Below are positions 15,405 through 23,250 of a stretch of DNA of 27,296 nt, piece by piece. The translations under genes and the position numbers were made by a program. Below the pieces are notes generated by a model. The model was not told where the DNA came from. It did not search any database and saw nothing but the letters and a program-made list of their open reading frames with translations. Position 1 is the first letter of the stretch, and every line of letters starts with the position of its first letter. The stretch lies in assembly GCA_038249135.1 (NCBI GenBank), contig JBBRWO010000017.1:1-27296 (forward strand). The letters are read 5' to 3'. This stretch comes from JBBRWO01 sp038249135 (lineage in GTDB: Bacteria; Actinomycetota; Coriobacteriia; Anaerosomatales; JAAXUF01).

Positions 15405-16100
15405 ATGGAATTCGTGCGCTTCTTTGTAGACCTGTTCTTCAACCTCGACGTCGTACTCGCCGATTGGGTGGCCGTGTACGGTGCGTGGGTCTACCTCATG
15501 CTGTTCGTGATCATCTTCTGCGAGACCGGCCTCGTCTTCATGGCGTTTCTGCCGGGCGACTCGCTGCTGTTCACTGCCGGTGCGCTTGCCGCGTTGAGCA
15601 CCACATCCGGTGAGCCCGTGCTCAATGTCTGGCTGCTACTCGGTCTTTTGTGGCTGGCAGCCGTGCTGGGTGACGGCACCAACTTCATCATCGGACGCAA
15701 TTTCGGCACAGGGATGCTCGCCTCCGAGAAGATGCAGCGGTTCATCAAACCCCAGTATGTCGAGGACACGCAGGCGTTCTTCGACAAGCACGGTGGCAAG
15801 ACCATTTCGCTGGCTCGCTTCTTCCCGTTCATCCGCACGTTCGCGCCGTTCATGGCGGGGATCGGCTGCATGGACTGGGGGCGTTTCACCGCCTTCAACG
15901 TTGCCGGTGGCACCGCGTGGGTGCTGCTGTTCGTGGGCGCCGGCTACTTCTTTGGCAACATCCCCGTGGTAGCTGCGAACCTTGAGTACATGGTCATCGG
16001 TATCATCGTCGTCAGCGTGGCGCCCACGGCATATCACGCGATCAAGTCGCGTTTTCGCAAGGCACCCGAGACTCCGACCACGGATGCCGACGCTCGCTAG
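15405..16100 (+). CDS. DedA-family membrane protein
   Basis: This 231-residue DedA/VTT-domain protein belongs to a family implicated in flipping undecaprenyl phosphate or other lipids and in membrane homeostasis. Visible marks are MEFVRFFVDLFF at the start, FCETGLVFMAFLPGDSLLFTAG (near 38-59) with the conserved acidic residue and LPGD, GRNFG (about 105-109), and the second conserved segment ARFFPFIRTFAPFMAG (146-161), which carries the functionally important Arg residues. Helices cover most of the remainder, with a short charged C-terminal tail. ATG 15405 is favoured over the in-frame GTG at 15387 because family homology begins there and GGAGG sits just ahead, though the spacing of three bases is short. 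It is upstream of, and in the same direction as, the SRP RNA gene. Confidence 0.93.
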   Translation: MEFVRFFVDLFFNLDVVLADWVAVYGAWVYLMLFVIIFCETGLVFMAFLPGDSLLFTAGALAALSTTSGEPVLNVWLLLGLLWLAAVLGDGTNFIIGRNFGTGMLASEKMQRFIKPQYVEDTQAFFDKHGGKTISLARFFPFIRTFAPFMAGIGCMDWGRFTAFNVAGGTAWVLLFVGAGYFFGNIPVVAANLEYMVIGIIVVSVAPTAYHAIKSRFRKAPETPTTDADAR

Positions 16101-16108
16101 ATCTCCAC

Positions 16109-16137
16109 ATGACGGCGGCCGAGACGGGGCGTATACT
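16109..16137 (+). promoter_or_regulatory. Probable promoter of the SRP RNA gene
   Basis: ATGACG (16109-16114) and TATACT (16132-16137) are separated by exactly 17 bases. Transcription would begin near 16144, about ten bases before the first SRP RNA stem. The spacing and the TATACT hexamer are good, and the -35 matches TTGACA at four positions. Confidence 0.6.
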
Positions 16138-16154
16138 GGCGCCCTTGCTTGATT

Positions 16155-16263
<109 letters not shown>

Positions 16264-16305
16264 GAAACGAGACCGCGGGCCGCATCCGATGTCGGAGGCG
16301 GCCTG

Positions 16306-16311
16306 TATACT
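16306..16311 (+). promoter_or_regulatory. Possible -10 element for dnaX
   Basis: TATACT lies 36 bases before the dnaX start, matching the hexamer upstream of the SRP RNA. No good -35 is seen at 16-18 bases, so dnaX may also be read through from the SRP promoter. Confidence 0.4.
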
Positions 16312-16347
16312 TCAGTCGCACACTCACGCGCATCTGAAAGGCCGCAC

Positions 16348-18381
16348 ATGGCGCACCAGTCCCTGTACCGAAAGTACCGCCCTCAGACGTTCGAGGACGT
16401 CGTCGGCCAGCAGCACATCGAGACGACGCTTAAGAACGCCGTCGCCGAGGGCAAGGTCGCTCACGCATACCTGTTCACGGGTCCGCGCGGTACCGGCAAG
16501 ACCACCACGGCGCGTCTGCTGGCCAAAGCGCTGCTGTGCGATCATGCGGTCGCCGGCGAGCCGGACGGCACGTGCGAGCAGTGTGTCGACGTGGCAGAGG
16601 GCCGTCATCCCGACGTGTTCGAGATCGATGCAGCCTCCAACACCGGCGTCGACAACGTGCGCGAGGAGATCATCGGCCGCGTGCAGTACGCCCCGACCCG
16701 CGGCTCCTACAAGCTCTACATCATCGACGAAGTCCACATGCTCTCGATCGCAGCGTTCAACGCGCTGCTCAAGACGCTCGAGGAGCCGCCTCCGCGTGTG
16801 GTCTTTGTTCTCGCGACCACGCACCCGCACAAGGTGCCGGACACGATCCTCTCGCGCTGCCAGCGCTTCGACTTCCACCGCATAGGCATTGAGGATCTCA
16901 TCGCACGGCTGCGGACCATCTCGGATGGCGAGGGCTTCGACGTGCCGGATGCGGCGCTCGGGCTCATCGCCCGTCATGCCGCAGGGGGGATGCGAGACGC
17001 GATTACCACGCTTGAGGCGCTCGCGGCGTTCACCGGCGGGAAGATCACGCTCGCGGACGTCGAGGGGCTTCTCGGCGAGGTCGACGTGGCGCAGCTCATC
17101 GAGATCTCGACGCTGGTGGCTCGACGCGATGTGGCGGCGTGCTTCCGCTGGGTCGCCAAGTTCGCCGAGACCGGCACCGACCTCGCGGAGTTCGTGCGCG
17201 AGCTGACGCAGCACGTGCGCGACCTCTACCTGGTCTCGATCGTGGGTGACGCCGAGGGCGTCGTCGACGCGACCCCCGAGGAACTCGCGAAGCTCATATC
17301 GCTTGCCAAGGAGTTCGGCGGTCCCGACCGTCTTGCTCGCGTGCTTGATCTGCTCGGCGAACTCGCGGCCGAGTTGCGCTGGTCGAGCGACCCGCGCCTG
17401 TCGCTCGAGGTCACGCTGACGCGCATGGCGAGGCCCGCCGGCGAAATCACGCTCGAGGCGCTCGCCGAGCGCATCGAGGCGCTCGAGTCGGGCGTCTCCG
17501 CCGGCGCTGTGCGCGTCTCGATGCTCGCCGAGCCGGTTGCGGTCGTCGCACCGACGACGGAACCTGCGCCCGCGCCTACGCCCGCTCCCGACGTGGAGCC
17601 GGAGCCCGCACCGGCACTGGACCTCGCACCCACACCGGAGCCTGCACCCGCGCGGACACCTATCGCAGCAGTTCCAGCCTCAGGCGGTCGTCCCAAGTTG
17701 GATCGCGCCGCGGCGAAGCGAGCGTGGCCAGCGGTGCTACTGGAGATCAAGAAGCTCAAGCCGGCGCGCGCACACGGCTACAGTCAGGTCGAGGTCGACG
17801 TGGACCCTGATGGCGAGACGCTGGTACTGGAGTTCCCTGCGGATCAGTCGTTCGTCAAAGATATGGCCGACCAGCCTGAGATGAAGGACATGCTCAAGCA
17901 GGCGATGCAGACGGTGATGGGAATGGTGCCGAGCTTCCGGCTGCAGGTCGGACGCGGATCCGTCCAGCCGGTGCGCCCTCCCATGGCCAAGACGGCACTC
18001 GAGCCGGTCGCTGCACCCGTAGCGCCCTCCGTGGCAGGCTCCTCGGCCACGCGCCGCGATGACGACGAGCCGCTGCCGGAGTACTACGAGACGGAGTCGG
18101 GACTCGATGAGCGCGAGCCGGTCGCCGCCGCACCGGCGCCTGCGGCATCCACCGGTCCGGCGGCGACCCCGTCGCCTGTCGCTGCGTCGAAATCCGCGCC
18201 AGCCTCAGGCACCAGTGAGACCGAACGCTTGCTCATGAACGACCTTGGGGCGACAGTGATCACAGAGCGGCTCGGCCCGGTAGAGCCCGGCGATGCTGTG
18301 GTCGAAGAGCCAGAGGTCCCCGAGCTCCCCGTGCCCACGCTCGACTTCGGCCTCGCAGATCCGGAAGAAGACGACGACTAG
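16348..18381 (+). CDS. dnaX: DNA polymerase III subunit gamma/tau
   Basis: This 677-residue clamp-loader ATPase loads the sliding clamp at the replication fork. The N-terminal AAA+ module is clear: LYRKYRPQTFEDVVGQQHI (6-24), Walker A GPRGTGKTT (45-53), Walker B YIIDEVH (124-130), LLKTLEEPP (140-148), and sensor/arginine-finger SRC (169-171). The zinc knot has Cys64, Cys76 and Cys79, but Asp stands where the second Cys is usual. After domain III (to about 370) comes a long Pro/Ala/Glu linker (about 400-450), then a compact domain at 455-540 (KRAWPAVLLEIKKLKPARAHGYS) and a disordered acidic tail ending in DPEEDDD. No A-rich slippery site was seen, so gamma and tau need not both be made by frameshifting. 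AAAGG precedes the ATG. It is followed by ybaB and recR. Confidence 0.97.
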   Translation: MAHQSLYRKYRPQTFEDVVGQQHIETTLKNAVAEGKVAHAYLFTGPRGTGKTTTARLLAKALLCDHAVAGEPDGTCEQCVDVAEGRHPDVFEIDAASNTGVDNVREEIIGRVQYAPTRGSYKLYIIDEVHMLSIAAFNALLKTLEEPPPRVVFVLATTHPHKVPDTILSRCQRFDFHRIGIEDLIARLRTISDGEGFDVPDAALGLIARHAAGGMRDAITTLEALAAFTGGKITLADVEGLLGEVDVAQLIEISTLVARRDVAACFRWVAKFAETGTDLAEFVRELTQHVRDLYLVSIVGDAEGVVDATPEELAKLISLAKEFGGPDRLARVLDLLGELAAELRWSSDPRLSLEVTLTRMARPAGEITLEALAERIEALESGVSAGAVRVSMLAEPVAVVAPTTEPAPAPTPAPDVEPEPAPALDLAPTPEPAPARTPIAAVPASGGRPKLDRAAAKRAWPAVLLEIKKLKPARAHGYSQVEVDVDPDGETLVLEFPADQSFVKDMADQPEMKDMLKQAMQTVMGMVPSFRLQVGRGSVQPVRPPMAKTALEPVAAPVAPSVAGSSATRRDDDEPLPEYYETESGLDEREPVAAAPAPAASTGPAATPSPVAASKSAPASGTSETERLLMNDLGATVITERLGPVEPGDAVVEEPEVPELPVPTLDFGLADPEEDDD

Positions 18382-18450
18382 ACGCGACGAATCGCATGAA
18401 CCGATGATGAGGTGCCCACTCGGCGCCGCCACGACTGAAAGGAACGACCC

Positions 18451-18759
18451 GTGAACTTCGGCAGCATGATGAAACAAGCCCAGAAGATGCAGACCAAGAT
18501 GGCCGAGATGCAGGAGCAGCTCAAGGAAGAGACCGTCGATGCCTCAGCCGGCGGCGGTGTGGTGCGCGTGGTGCTCTCGGGCGATATCCGCGTCAAGGAG
18601 GTCCACATCGACCCTTCAGCCGTCGATCCCGACGACGTCGAACTGCTGCAGGACCTGGTCGCGGCCGCCGTCAACGAGGCCATTCGCGCAGCCCAGGAGC
18701 TCAGCTCGACGCGAATGGCTGAGATCACGGGCGGTATGAACATCCCGGGCCTGATGTAA
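18451..18759 (+). CDS. ebfC: YbaB/EbfC nucleoid-associated protein
   Basis: This 102-residue protein is a full-length YbaB/EbfC member, a small dimeric DNA-binding protein that coats the nucleoid. It has the normal pattern: an N-terminal Met/Gln-rich helix (NFGSMMKQAQKMQTKMAEMQ), a central sheet beginning VDASAGGGVVRVVLSG and continuing to VKEVHIDPSAV, a DDVELLQDLVAAAVNEAI helix and a flexible Gly/Met-rich tail. The GTG start at 18451 has AAAGGA about eight bases upstream. It sits between dnaX and recR, the classical order in many bacteria, and recR starts three bases after its stop. Confidence 0.95.
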   Translation: MNFGSMMKQAQKMQTKMAEMQEQLKEETVDASAGGGVVRVVLSGDIRVKEVHIDPSAVDPDDVELLQDLVAAAVNEAIRAAQELSSTRMAEITGGMNIPGLM

Positions 18760-18762
18760 CGA

Positions 18763-19359
18763 ATGCGCTACGCACCCCCTATAGCTCGCCTGCTCGAGGA
18801 GCTCGAACGTCTTCCCGGGGTTGGCCCCAAGTCCGCTCAGCGCATCGCGTACTGGCTGCTCACCGCAGATAGTGCGGATGCCGAGCGGCTCGCGGGAGCC
18901 ATCACGGAAGTGAAGCGCACCATCCACTTCTGCCCCGTCTGCTTCAACTTCGCTGAGGAAGACCTGTGCACGGTCTGTGGAGATCCGGAGCGCGACCGCA
19001 CGATCGTGTGTGTTGTAGAGGAGCCGCGCGACTTGGTCGCGGTGGATCGCACCGGCGAGTTCCACGGCACCTACCACGTCTTGCAGGGCGCGATCTCGCC
19101 CATCGACGGTATCGGCCCCGAGCGTCTGCGAGTGCGCGAGCTCATCGACCGTCTCGCCTCCGATGAGATCACGGAAGTCCTCATCGCGACCAACCCCAAC
19201 GTCGAGGGCGAGACCACCGCGCTCTATCTGGCCCGGCTCATCAAGCCTCTCGGCATCAGGGTGACTCGCATCGCCAGCGGACTGCCCGTCGGTGGGGACC
19301 TCGAGTTCGCCGACGAGGTCACACTTGGACGCGCTCTGGAGTGCCGTCGCGAGATGTAA
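18763..19359 (+). CDS. recR: Recombination mediator protein RecR
   Basis: This 198-residue protein has the standard RecR length and order. The N-terminal helix-hairpin-helix is LERLPGVGPKSAQRIA (14-29). The C4 zinc finger is CPVCFNFAEEDLCTVCGD (57-74). The Toprim domain starts with IVCVVEEPRDLVAV (about 80-93) and includes GAISPIDGIGP and EVLIATNPNVEGETTALYL. The C-terminal Walker-B-like ASGLPVGGDLEFADEVTL is intact. RecR works with RecF/RecO to load RecA on gapped DNA. There is no strong ribosome site; the three-base gap after ybaB implies translational coupling. Confidence 0.97.
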   Translation: MRYAPPIARLLEELERLPGVGPKSAQRIAYWLLTADSADAERLAGAITEVKRTIHFCPVCFNFAEEDLCTVCGDPERDRTIVCVVEEPRDLVAVDRTGEFHGTYHVLQGAISPIDGIGPERLRVRELIDRLASDEITEVLIATNPNVEGETTALYLARLIKPLGIRVTRIASGLPVGGDLEFADEVTLGRALECRREM

Positions 19360-19498
19360 CAAGGGTCCTCGGTATGTCTGAGCAGGTCGTTTAAGCGTTT
19401 TGCAGGATATCTGCGCCAATTCGTTCACGCGGCTGCAACCGATTTCTTGCACTCACCTAACCCTCCTGCAACCACCTGAGCCTCCTCTCGAACCATGA

Positions 19499-19527
19499 TT
19501 GCTGTGCGGCCGACTGGTCGCTATGCG
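19499..19527 (+). promoter_or_regulatory. Possible promoter of the second CWB2 gene
   Basis: TTGCTG (19499-19504) and TATGCG (19522-19527) are 17 bases apart in the 193-base gap 19360-19552, leaving a leader of about 20 bases that holds the ribosome site. Both hexamers are only half matches. The same gap holds two copies of CTGCAACC (19433-19440 and 19466-19473) spaced 33 bases apart. Confidence 0.35.
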
Positions 19528-19552
19528 AACGTGAATCGAGAAGGAGGAAGGA

Positions 19553-21235
19553 ATGCTGGAATCAGTACGGACGCTGTTTCGACGCGTTGCACTGCTGACG
19601 CTTGTGGCGTCAGTCAGTCTCACCGCCTTACCGGCCGGGGCATTCGCCGGTGAAGTGCCCGTAGCTTCCGAGCGGATCGCCGGCAAGGTTGCATTCAATG
19701 GCGGATTCGCCGAGGATGCTGAAGTTTCGGCTGTTGCATTTAGTTACGACTCGGTCCTCAAGTCCTGGGACGCGGTCGCTGCTTCCGACGTCACGAGCGC
19801 TGGTGCCTACGCGCTCGATCTGCCCGCCGCAGGCACCTTCCGCGTCGGCTTCTTCGACGCCGGCCTCGTCTACGCAGACCGTTACTACGCCGCGGCCCCT
19901 AAGGTCGAGAGTGGTACCGACATCGCAGTCGCTGTCGGTGCGGTCGTCGAAGGCGTTAACGACACGATGACCGCCCTGCCCGAGTACCTCATCGAGGGCA
20001 AGGTCGCCTTCGTCGGCGAGACCGCTCCTGCTGATGGAGTCGGCGTTACCGTGTATTCCTATAACACCACCGACGGCGCCCTTTCGCTGGTCACTCGCCG
20101 CACGAAGGCGGACGGTACCTATCGTATCCACCTCCCTGCACCGGACCCCGCGAACGGCTATACGGGCACGTATCGCGTCGGCTTCACCGACTTCGATGAC
20201 GTGTTCGCACCGACGTTCTTCGACAACGCCGGCACCGTCGAGGCGGCCACGGATATCGCCGTTGCCACGGCTGGCACGGTTGCATCGAACGTCGACGCCA
20301 CCCTTACCGCTCAGGCGTCCTCGCGAATCTCTGCGGCCAACATCTACAACCTGTCGGTCGAGCTTTCCAGCCGCTACGAGGATGGCTCGGGCGTCCCCGT
20401 CGTTCTCGCGAATGGTGCGAGCTGGCGTGACCTCGCGGTCGCCGGTCCCCTGTCGCACGGTCTCGGCGGTCCTTTGCTCGCCACTGGCAAGACCGCTGCC
20501 CCGCAGGTAGTGCTCGATGAGATCACGCGCCTCGGCGCTACCCAGGTCGTCATCGTCGGCGGTCCCGGAGCCGTCGGCATCGAGCAGGAGTACCAGCTCC
20601 GTGAGATGGGCATCGGCGTGGTCCGCCGTATCTACGGCAACGACGCCTTCACCACAGCGACCCAGGTCGCTAACGAGATGGTGAACAGCGGCATCTCGGA
20701 CGCAGGCCAGCTCGAGGTCGCCATCATGCCGTACGAGACCCCCGATCCCAGCATCGCTGCGGCGGCCGTCGCCATCTCTGGCGACATGCCTGTCCTCTTC
20801 ACCAAGAAGTCCTCGCTGCCCAAGGCTACCTCGCGTTTTCTCGCTCGCGTGGCCCCGACCCGCTCGCTTCTCCTGGGCGGCACGACCTACATCTCAAGCG
20901 CGGTCGCCGCTAGAATCCCGGCCCGCCAGCAGTTCTCTGGCACCCCGGCTGCCGTCGGTACCAAGTTCGCGGCGTTTGCGATTCCGGCCTACGGCCTGTC
21001 CAACCGCACCGTCGGCCTCGTCTCGGCCGACAAGCCTGCCGAGGCGTTCGTGGTCGACACCTACCTCGCGTCCAAGCGCATCACTGCCGTCTCGACCAAG
21101 GCTGCTGTGCTCGACCCGACCACCAAGTCCTATCTAGTGGCACAGAAGGCGGTCGTCGCCCGCGTCCTCGCGATCGGCACCTCCACTGCATTTAAGACCG
21201 CGACCTACTCGGCTGCATTCGACGCCGTCAAGTAG
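19553..21235 (+). CDS. Secreted CWB2 protein with two beta-repeat domains
   Basis: This 560-residue exported surface protein has a signal peptide in residues 1-32 (basic start, hydrophobic core, AFA-GE). Two related beta-sandwich repeats follow (about 41-141 and 146-253). Each begins I-A/E-GKVAF and includes an AY/TY strand, a TFRVGF or TYRVGF strand and a TDIAVA near its end; they resemble carboxypeptidase-regulatory/Cna-B-like folds. From about 262 to the end is a CWB2 region, diverged from the consensus: VVIVGGPGAVG, VRRIYGNDAFTTATQVANEM (near 356-375) and LLLGGTTYISSAVAARI. The ATG at 19553 has AAGGAGG five bases upstream. The codons are rich in C-ending, highly expressed-type choices. 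It lies 80 bases upstream of pstS, separated by a hairpin. A role in wall attachment is inferred; the ligand is unknown. Confidence 0.9.
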   Translation: MLESVRTLFRRVALLTLVASVSLTALPAGAFAGEVPVASERIAGKVAFNGGFAEDAEVSAVAFSYDSVLKSWDAVAASDVTSAGAYALDLPAAGTFRVGFFDAGLVYADRYYAAAPKVESGTDIAVAVGAVVEGVNDTMTALPEYLIEGKVAFVGETAPADGVGVTVYSYNTTDGALSLVTRRTKADGTYRIHLPAPDPANGYTGTYRVGFTDFDDVFAPTFFDNAGTVEAATDIAVATAGTVASNVDATLTAQASSRISAANIYNLSVELSSRYEDGSGVPVVLANGASWRDLAVAGPLSHGLGGPLLATGKTAAPQVVLDEITRLGATQVVIVGGPGAVGIEQEYQLREMGIGVVRRIYGNDAFTTATQVANEMVNSGISDAGQLEVAIMPYETPDPSIAAAAVAISGDMPVLFTKKSSLPKATSRFLARVAPTRSLLLGGTTYISSAVAARIPARQQFSGTPAAVGTKFAAFAIPAYGLSNRTVGLVSADKPAEAFVVDTYLASKRITAVSTKAAVLDPTTKSYLVAQKAVVARVLAIGTSTAFKTATYSAAFDAVK

Positions 21236-21248
21236 ACCGCTCCCACCT

Positions 21249-21288
21249 CGAGGGAGAGGCCAGCGACGGCTCTCCGGTCTCTCCCTCG
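21249..21288 (+). terminator. Stable hairpin between the CWB2 gene and pstS
   Basis: CGAGGGAGAGGCC (21249-21261) pairs with GGTCTCTCCCTCG (21276-21288) over 13 pairs with one G-T wobble. No T-run follows (TCCCCGTC), so it may terminate partially or protect the upstream mRNA. It ends just before the pstS ribosome site. Confidence 0.55.
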
Positions 21289-21315
21289 TCCCCGTCTCAA
21301 GGAGGAATGGAACTG

Positions 21316-22128
21316 ATGAAGCACTCGAAGATGTGGTCCAGCACGGTTGCAACGGTCGCCGTCGCACTCGCCCTCGCGCTTCCGGCCCAGGCTATGGCGC
21401 TCTCCGGCTCGCTCAAGCTTTCCGGCTCGACCACGGTCCAGCCCGTCGCCAGCCGTCTCGCCTCGGCGTTCCACAGCAAGAACCCGAGCGTCAGGGTCGC
21501 CGTCGCCGGCGGCGGTTCGGGGGTAGGAATCAAGGACGTCCTCGCCGGTCGCGTCAACATCGGCATGTCCTCGCGTAATCTCACTTCTTCTGAGAAGTCC
21601 AAGGGTGCGCGTGGCTACGCCATCGCCCGCGACGCTCTCACGGTCATCGTGAGCCCCAAGAATCGCGTCAGCAACCTTTCGCAGGCGCAGATCAAGGGCA
21701 TCTTCACCGGCAAGATCACCAACTGGAAGCAGGTCGGGGGCGCCAACGCTCCGATCATCGGCTGCGGTCGCGCTGCCGGTTCCGGCACGCTTGATTACTT
21801 CAAGGAGGCGTTCCTGGGTACATCCAACCAGTCGTCTCGCGTCAAGACCTACTCCAGCAACGGCCTGGTTCGCTCGGCGGTCGCCGGTAACGCCAACGCC
21901 ATCGGTTACGTCGGCATGGCGTACGACAACTCCAGCGTCAAGGGTCTCAAAGTCGGCGGCATTTCTCCCAGCATCACCAACGCGCGCTCCGGTAAGTACC
22001 GCTACGTTCGCTACCTGTACTTCGTCACCAAGGGCTCTCCCAGCAGCTTGGCAAACGCTTTCATCGCATACGCTCGTAGCACCTCCGGTCAGAACATCGT
22101 CGCGACCGAGTACCTGAAGCTTAAGTAG
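21316..22128 (+). CDS. pstS: Phosphate ABC transporter substrate-binding protein PstS
   Basis: This 270-residue periplasmic-type phosphate-binding protein belongs to the high-affinity Pst importer. After a signal peptide (MKHSKMWSS, hydrophobic core, AQAMA), the mature part starts LSGSLKLSGSTTVQPVA, the family's first phosphate-contacting loop. VAVAGGGSGVGIKDVLAGRVNIGMSSR is the second, and GRAAGSGTLDYFKE the third, with the Arg-Ser-Gly contact residues present. No Cys follows the signal peptide, so it is not a lipoprotein, unlike most PstS of Gram-positive bacteria. The ATG at 21316 is preferred to that at 21307, because GGAGG ends only one base before the latter; the spacing used is ten bases. 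A strong hairpin follows its stop. Confidence 0.95.
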   Translation: MKHSKMWSSTVATVAVALALALPAQAMALSGSLKLSGSTTVQPVASRLASAFHSKNPSVRVAVAGGGSGVGIKDVLAGRVNIGMSSRNLTSSEKSKGARGYAIARDALTVIVSPKNRVSNLSQAQIKGIFTGKITNWKQVGGANAPIIGCGRAAGSGTLDYFKEAFLGTSNQSSRVKTYSSNGLVRSAVAGNANAIGYVGMAYDNSSVKGLKVGGISPSITNARSGKYRYVRYLYFVTKGSPSSLANAFIAYARSTSGQNIVATEYLKLK

Positions 22129-22147
22129 CACCAATCCGATGACACCG

Positions 22148-22190
22148 GCCGAGGCGGTCGGACCCCGTGAGGGAGTCCGGCCGCCTCGGC
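22148..22190 (+). terminator. Strong pstS-pstC intercistronic hairpin
   Basis: GCCGAGGCGGTCGGAC (22148-22163) pairs with GTCCGGCCGCCTCGGC (22175-22190) over 16 pairs with one wobble. It is capped by CCC/GGG with a GTGA (GNRA) tetraloop and one bulged A. No T-run follows. In binding-protein operons such hairpins usually stabilise the upstream mRNA or limit readthrough, keeping PstS in excess over the permease. Confidence 0.7.
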
Positions 22191-22209
22191 TGACAGTAGG
22201 GAGCGTGAA

Positions 22210-23250
22210 GTGGGAGGCACCACAGGCGCCACGGCGCTGTCGCACGCCGAGCAGGTCGGGATGGATGGCCTTGTCGGTGACGGCCCGCTGAGAAGGAAGC
22301 TCGAAACTTCGATCGCGAAATGGCTACTGCTGCTCGCGTCCGTCATTGCGGCCAGCACTGTACTTCTGCTGATCGTGTTCGTCGTCGGACAAGCGATACC
22401 TCTGATCCAGCACTCGGGCTTCAGCTGGCTGTGGGGTATGGATTGGGACGTCGCGCTGCAGGAGGCGTTCAGCGAGGAGATCTGGGTGTTCGGCGTACTG
22501 CCGCTCATCGTGGGGACTCTGCTCACGACAACGGGCGCGGTGATCATGGCCGGTGTTATCGGTATGGGAGCGTCCGTGTTTCTAGCCGAGCTTGGCCCCA
22601 AGCGAATCCGCAGGCCGGTCGAGACGCTGGTTCGGCTGCTTGCCGGCGTGCCGTCGGTTGTATTCGGACTCATCGGACTGACCGTAGTCGTGCCCTGGGT
22701 TCAGCGCACGTTCATCTCCGACGAGTTGCTGCTCAAGTATTCAGATATTCCGCTCGATGGCTCGGGCCTGGGGGTCGCAATCATCGTGCTGACCTTCATG
22801 ATCTTGCCGTTCTTCGTCACCGTTGCCACCGACTCGCTTCGCGCAGTGCCGCAGCGCTACCGCGAAGGCGGACTGGCCATCGGGCTCAGCCCTTGGCGCA
22901 CAGTGACGCGCATCGTGATTCCGGCGGCCACGCCGGGAGTGACTGCCGGCCTCGTGCTTGCCGCGGCTCGGGCGATCGGCGAGGCCATCGCGATTTCGAT
23001 GGTAGGCGGCGCACTTGCCTTCATCCCCAAGATCAGCGACGGTCCAGTGATGCTTCTGTCGCCGCTGCGCACCATGGCTGCCGCAATCGTCGAGAACGGC
23101 GAGACCATGAACGTCGCGCCGATCCAGTCTGTGCTGTTCGCCCTCGCGGCCGTGCTCCTCCTCAGCAGCCTTTCGCTCAGCTTGCTCGCGCGTGTCGTCT
23201 TCGCGCGGCTTCAACGCCGGATGGGAGTGTTGAGCGACCGTGAAATCTGA
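22210..23250 (+). CDS. pstC: Phosphate ABC transporter permease PstC
   Basis: This 346-residue inner-membrane permease of the Pst phosphate importer has six or more helices: one near 35-63, then a block from about 93 onward. LLAGVPSVVFGLIGL (about 142-156) is the family's conserved segment. The EAA-type cytoplasmic loop that docks on PstB is YREGGLAIGLSPWRTVTRIVIPAATPG (near 217-243). ARAIGEAIAISMVGG follows, and a large external loop (WVQRTFISDELLLKYSDIP) is present. The start is GTG at 22210 with AGGGAG upstream, giving a hydrophilic N-terminal extension of about 35 residues. Its stop lies inside the start of pstA (11-base overlap), so the two are translationally coupled. Confidence 0.95.
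   Translation: MGGTTGATALSHAEQVGMDGLVGDGPLRRKLETSIAKWLLLLASVIAASTVLLLIVFVVGQAIPLIQHSGFSWLWGMDWDVALQEAFSEEIWVFGVLPLIVGTLLTTTGAVIMAGVIGMGASVFLAELGPKRIRRPVETLVRLLAGVPSVVFGLIGLTVVVPWVQRTFISDELLLKYSDIPLDGSGLGVAIIVLTFMILPFFVTVATDSLRAVPQRYREGGLAIGLSPWRTVTRIVIPAATPGVTAGLVLAAARAIGEAIAISMVGGALAFIPKISDGPVMLLSPLRTMAAAIVENGETMNVAPIQSVLFALAAVLLLSSLSLSLLARVVFARLQRRMGVLSDREI

Noticed and set aside
16324..17214. A 296-codon minus-strand open frame within dnaX
   Set aside because: It is antisense to the highly conserved AAA+ module of dnaX; no family resemblance.
17540..17690. Pro/Ala codon repeats in dnaX as a DNA repeat element
   Set aside because: They encode the low-complexity linker usual in actinobacterial DnaX and remain in frame.
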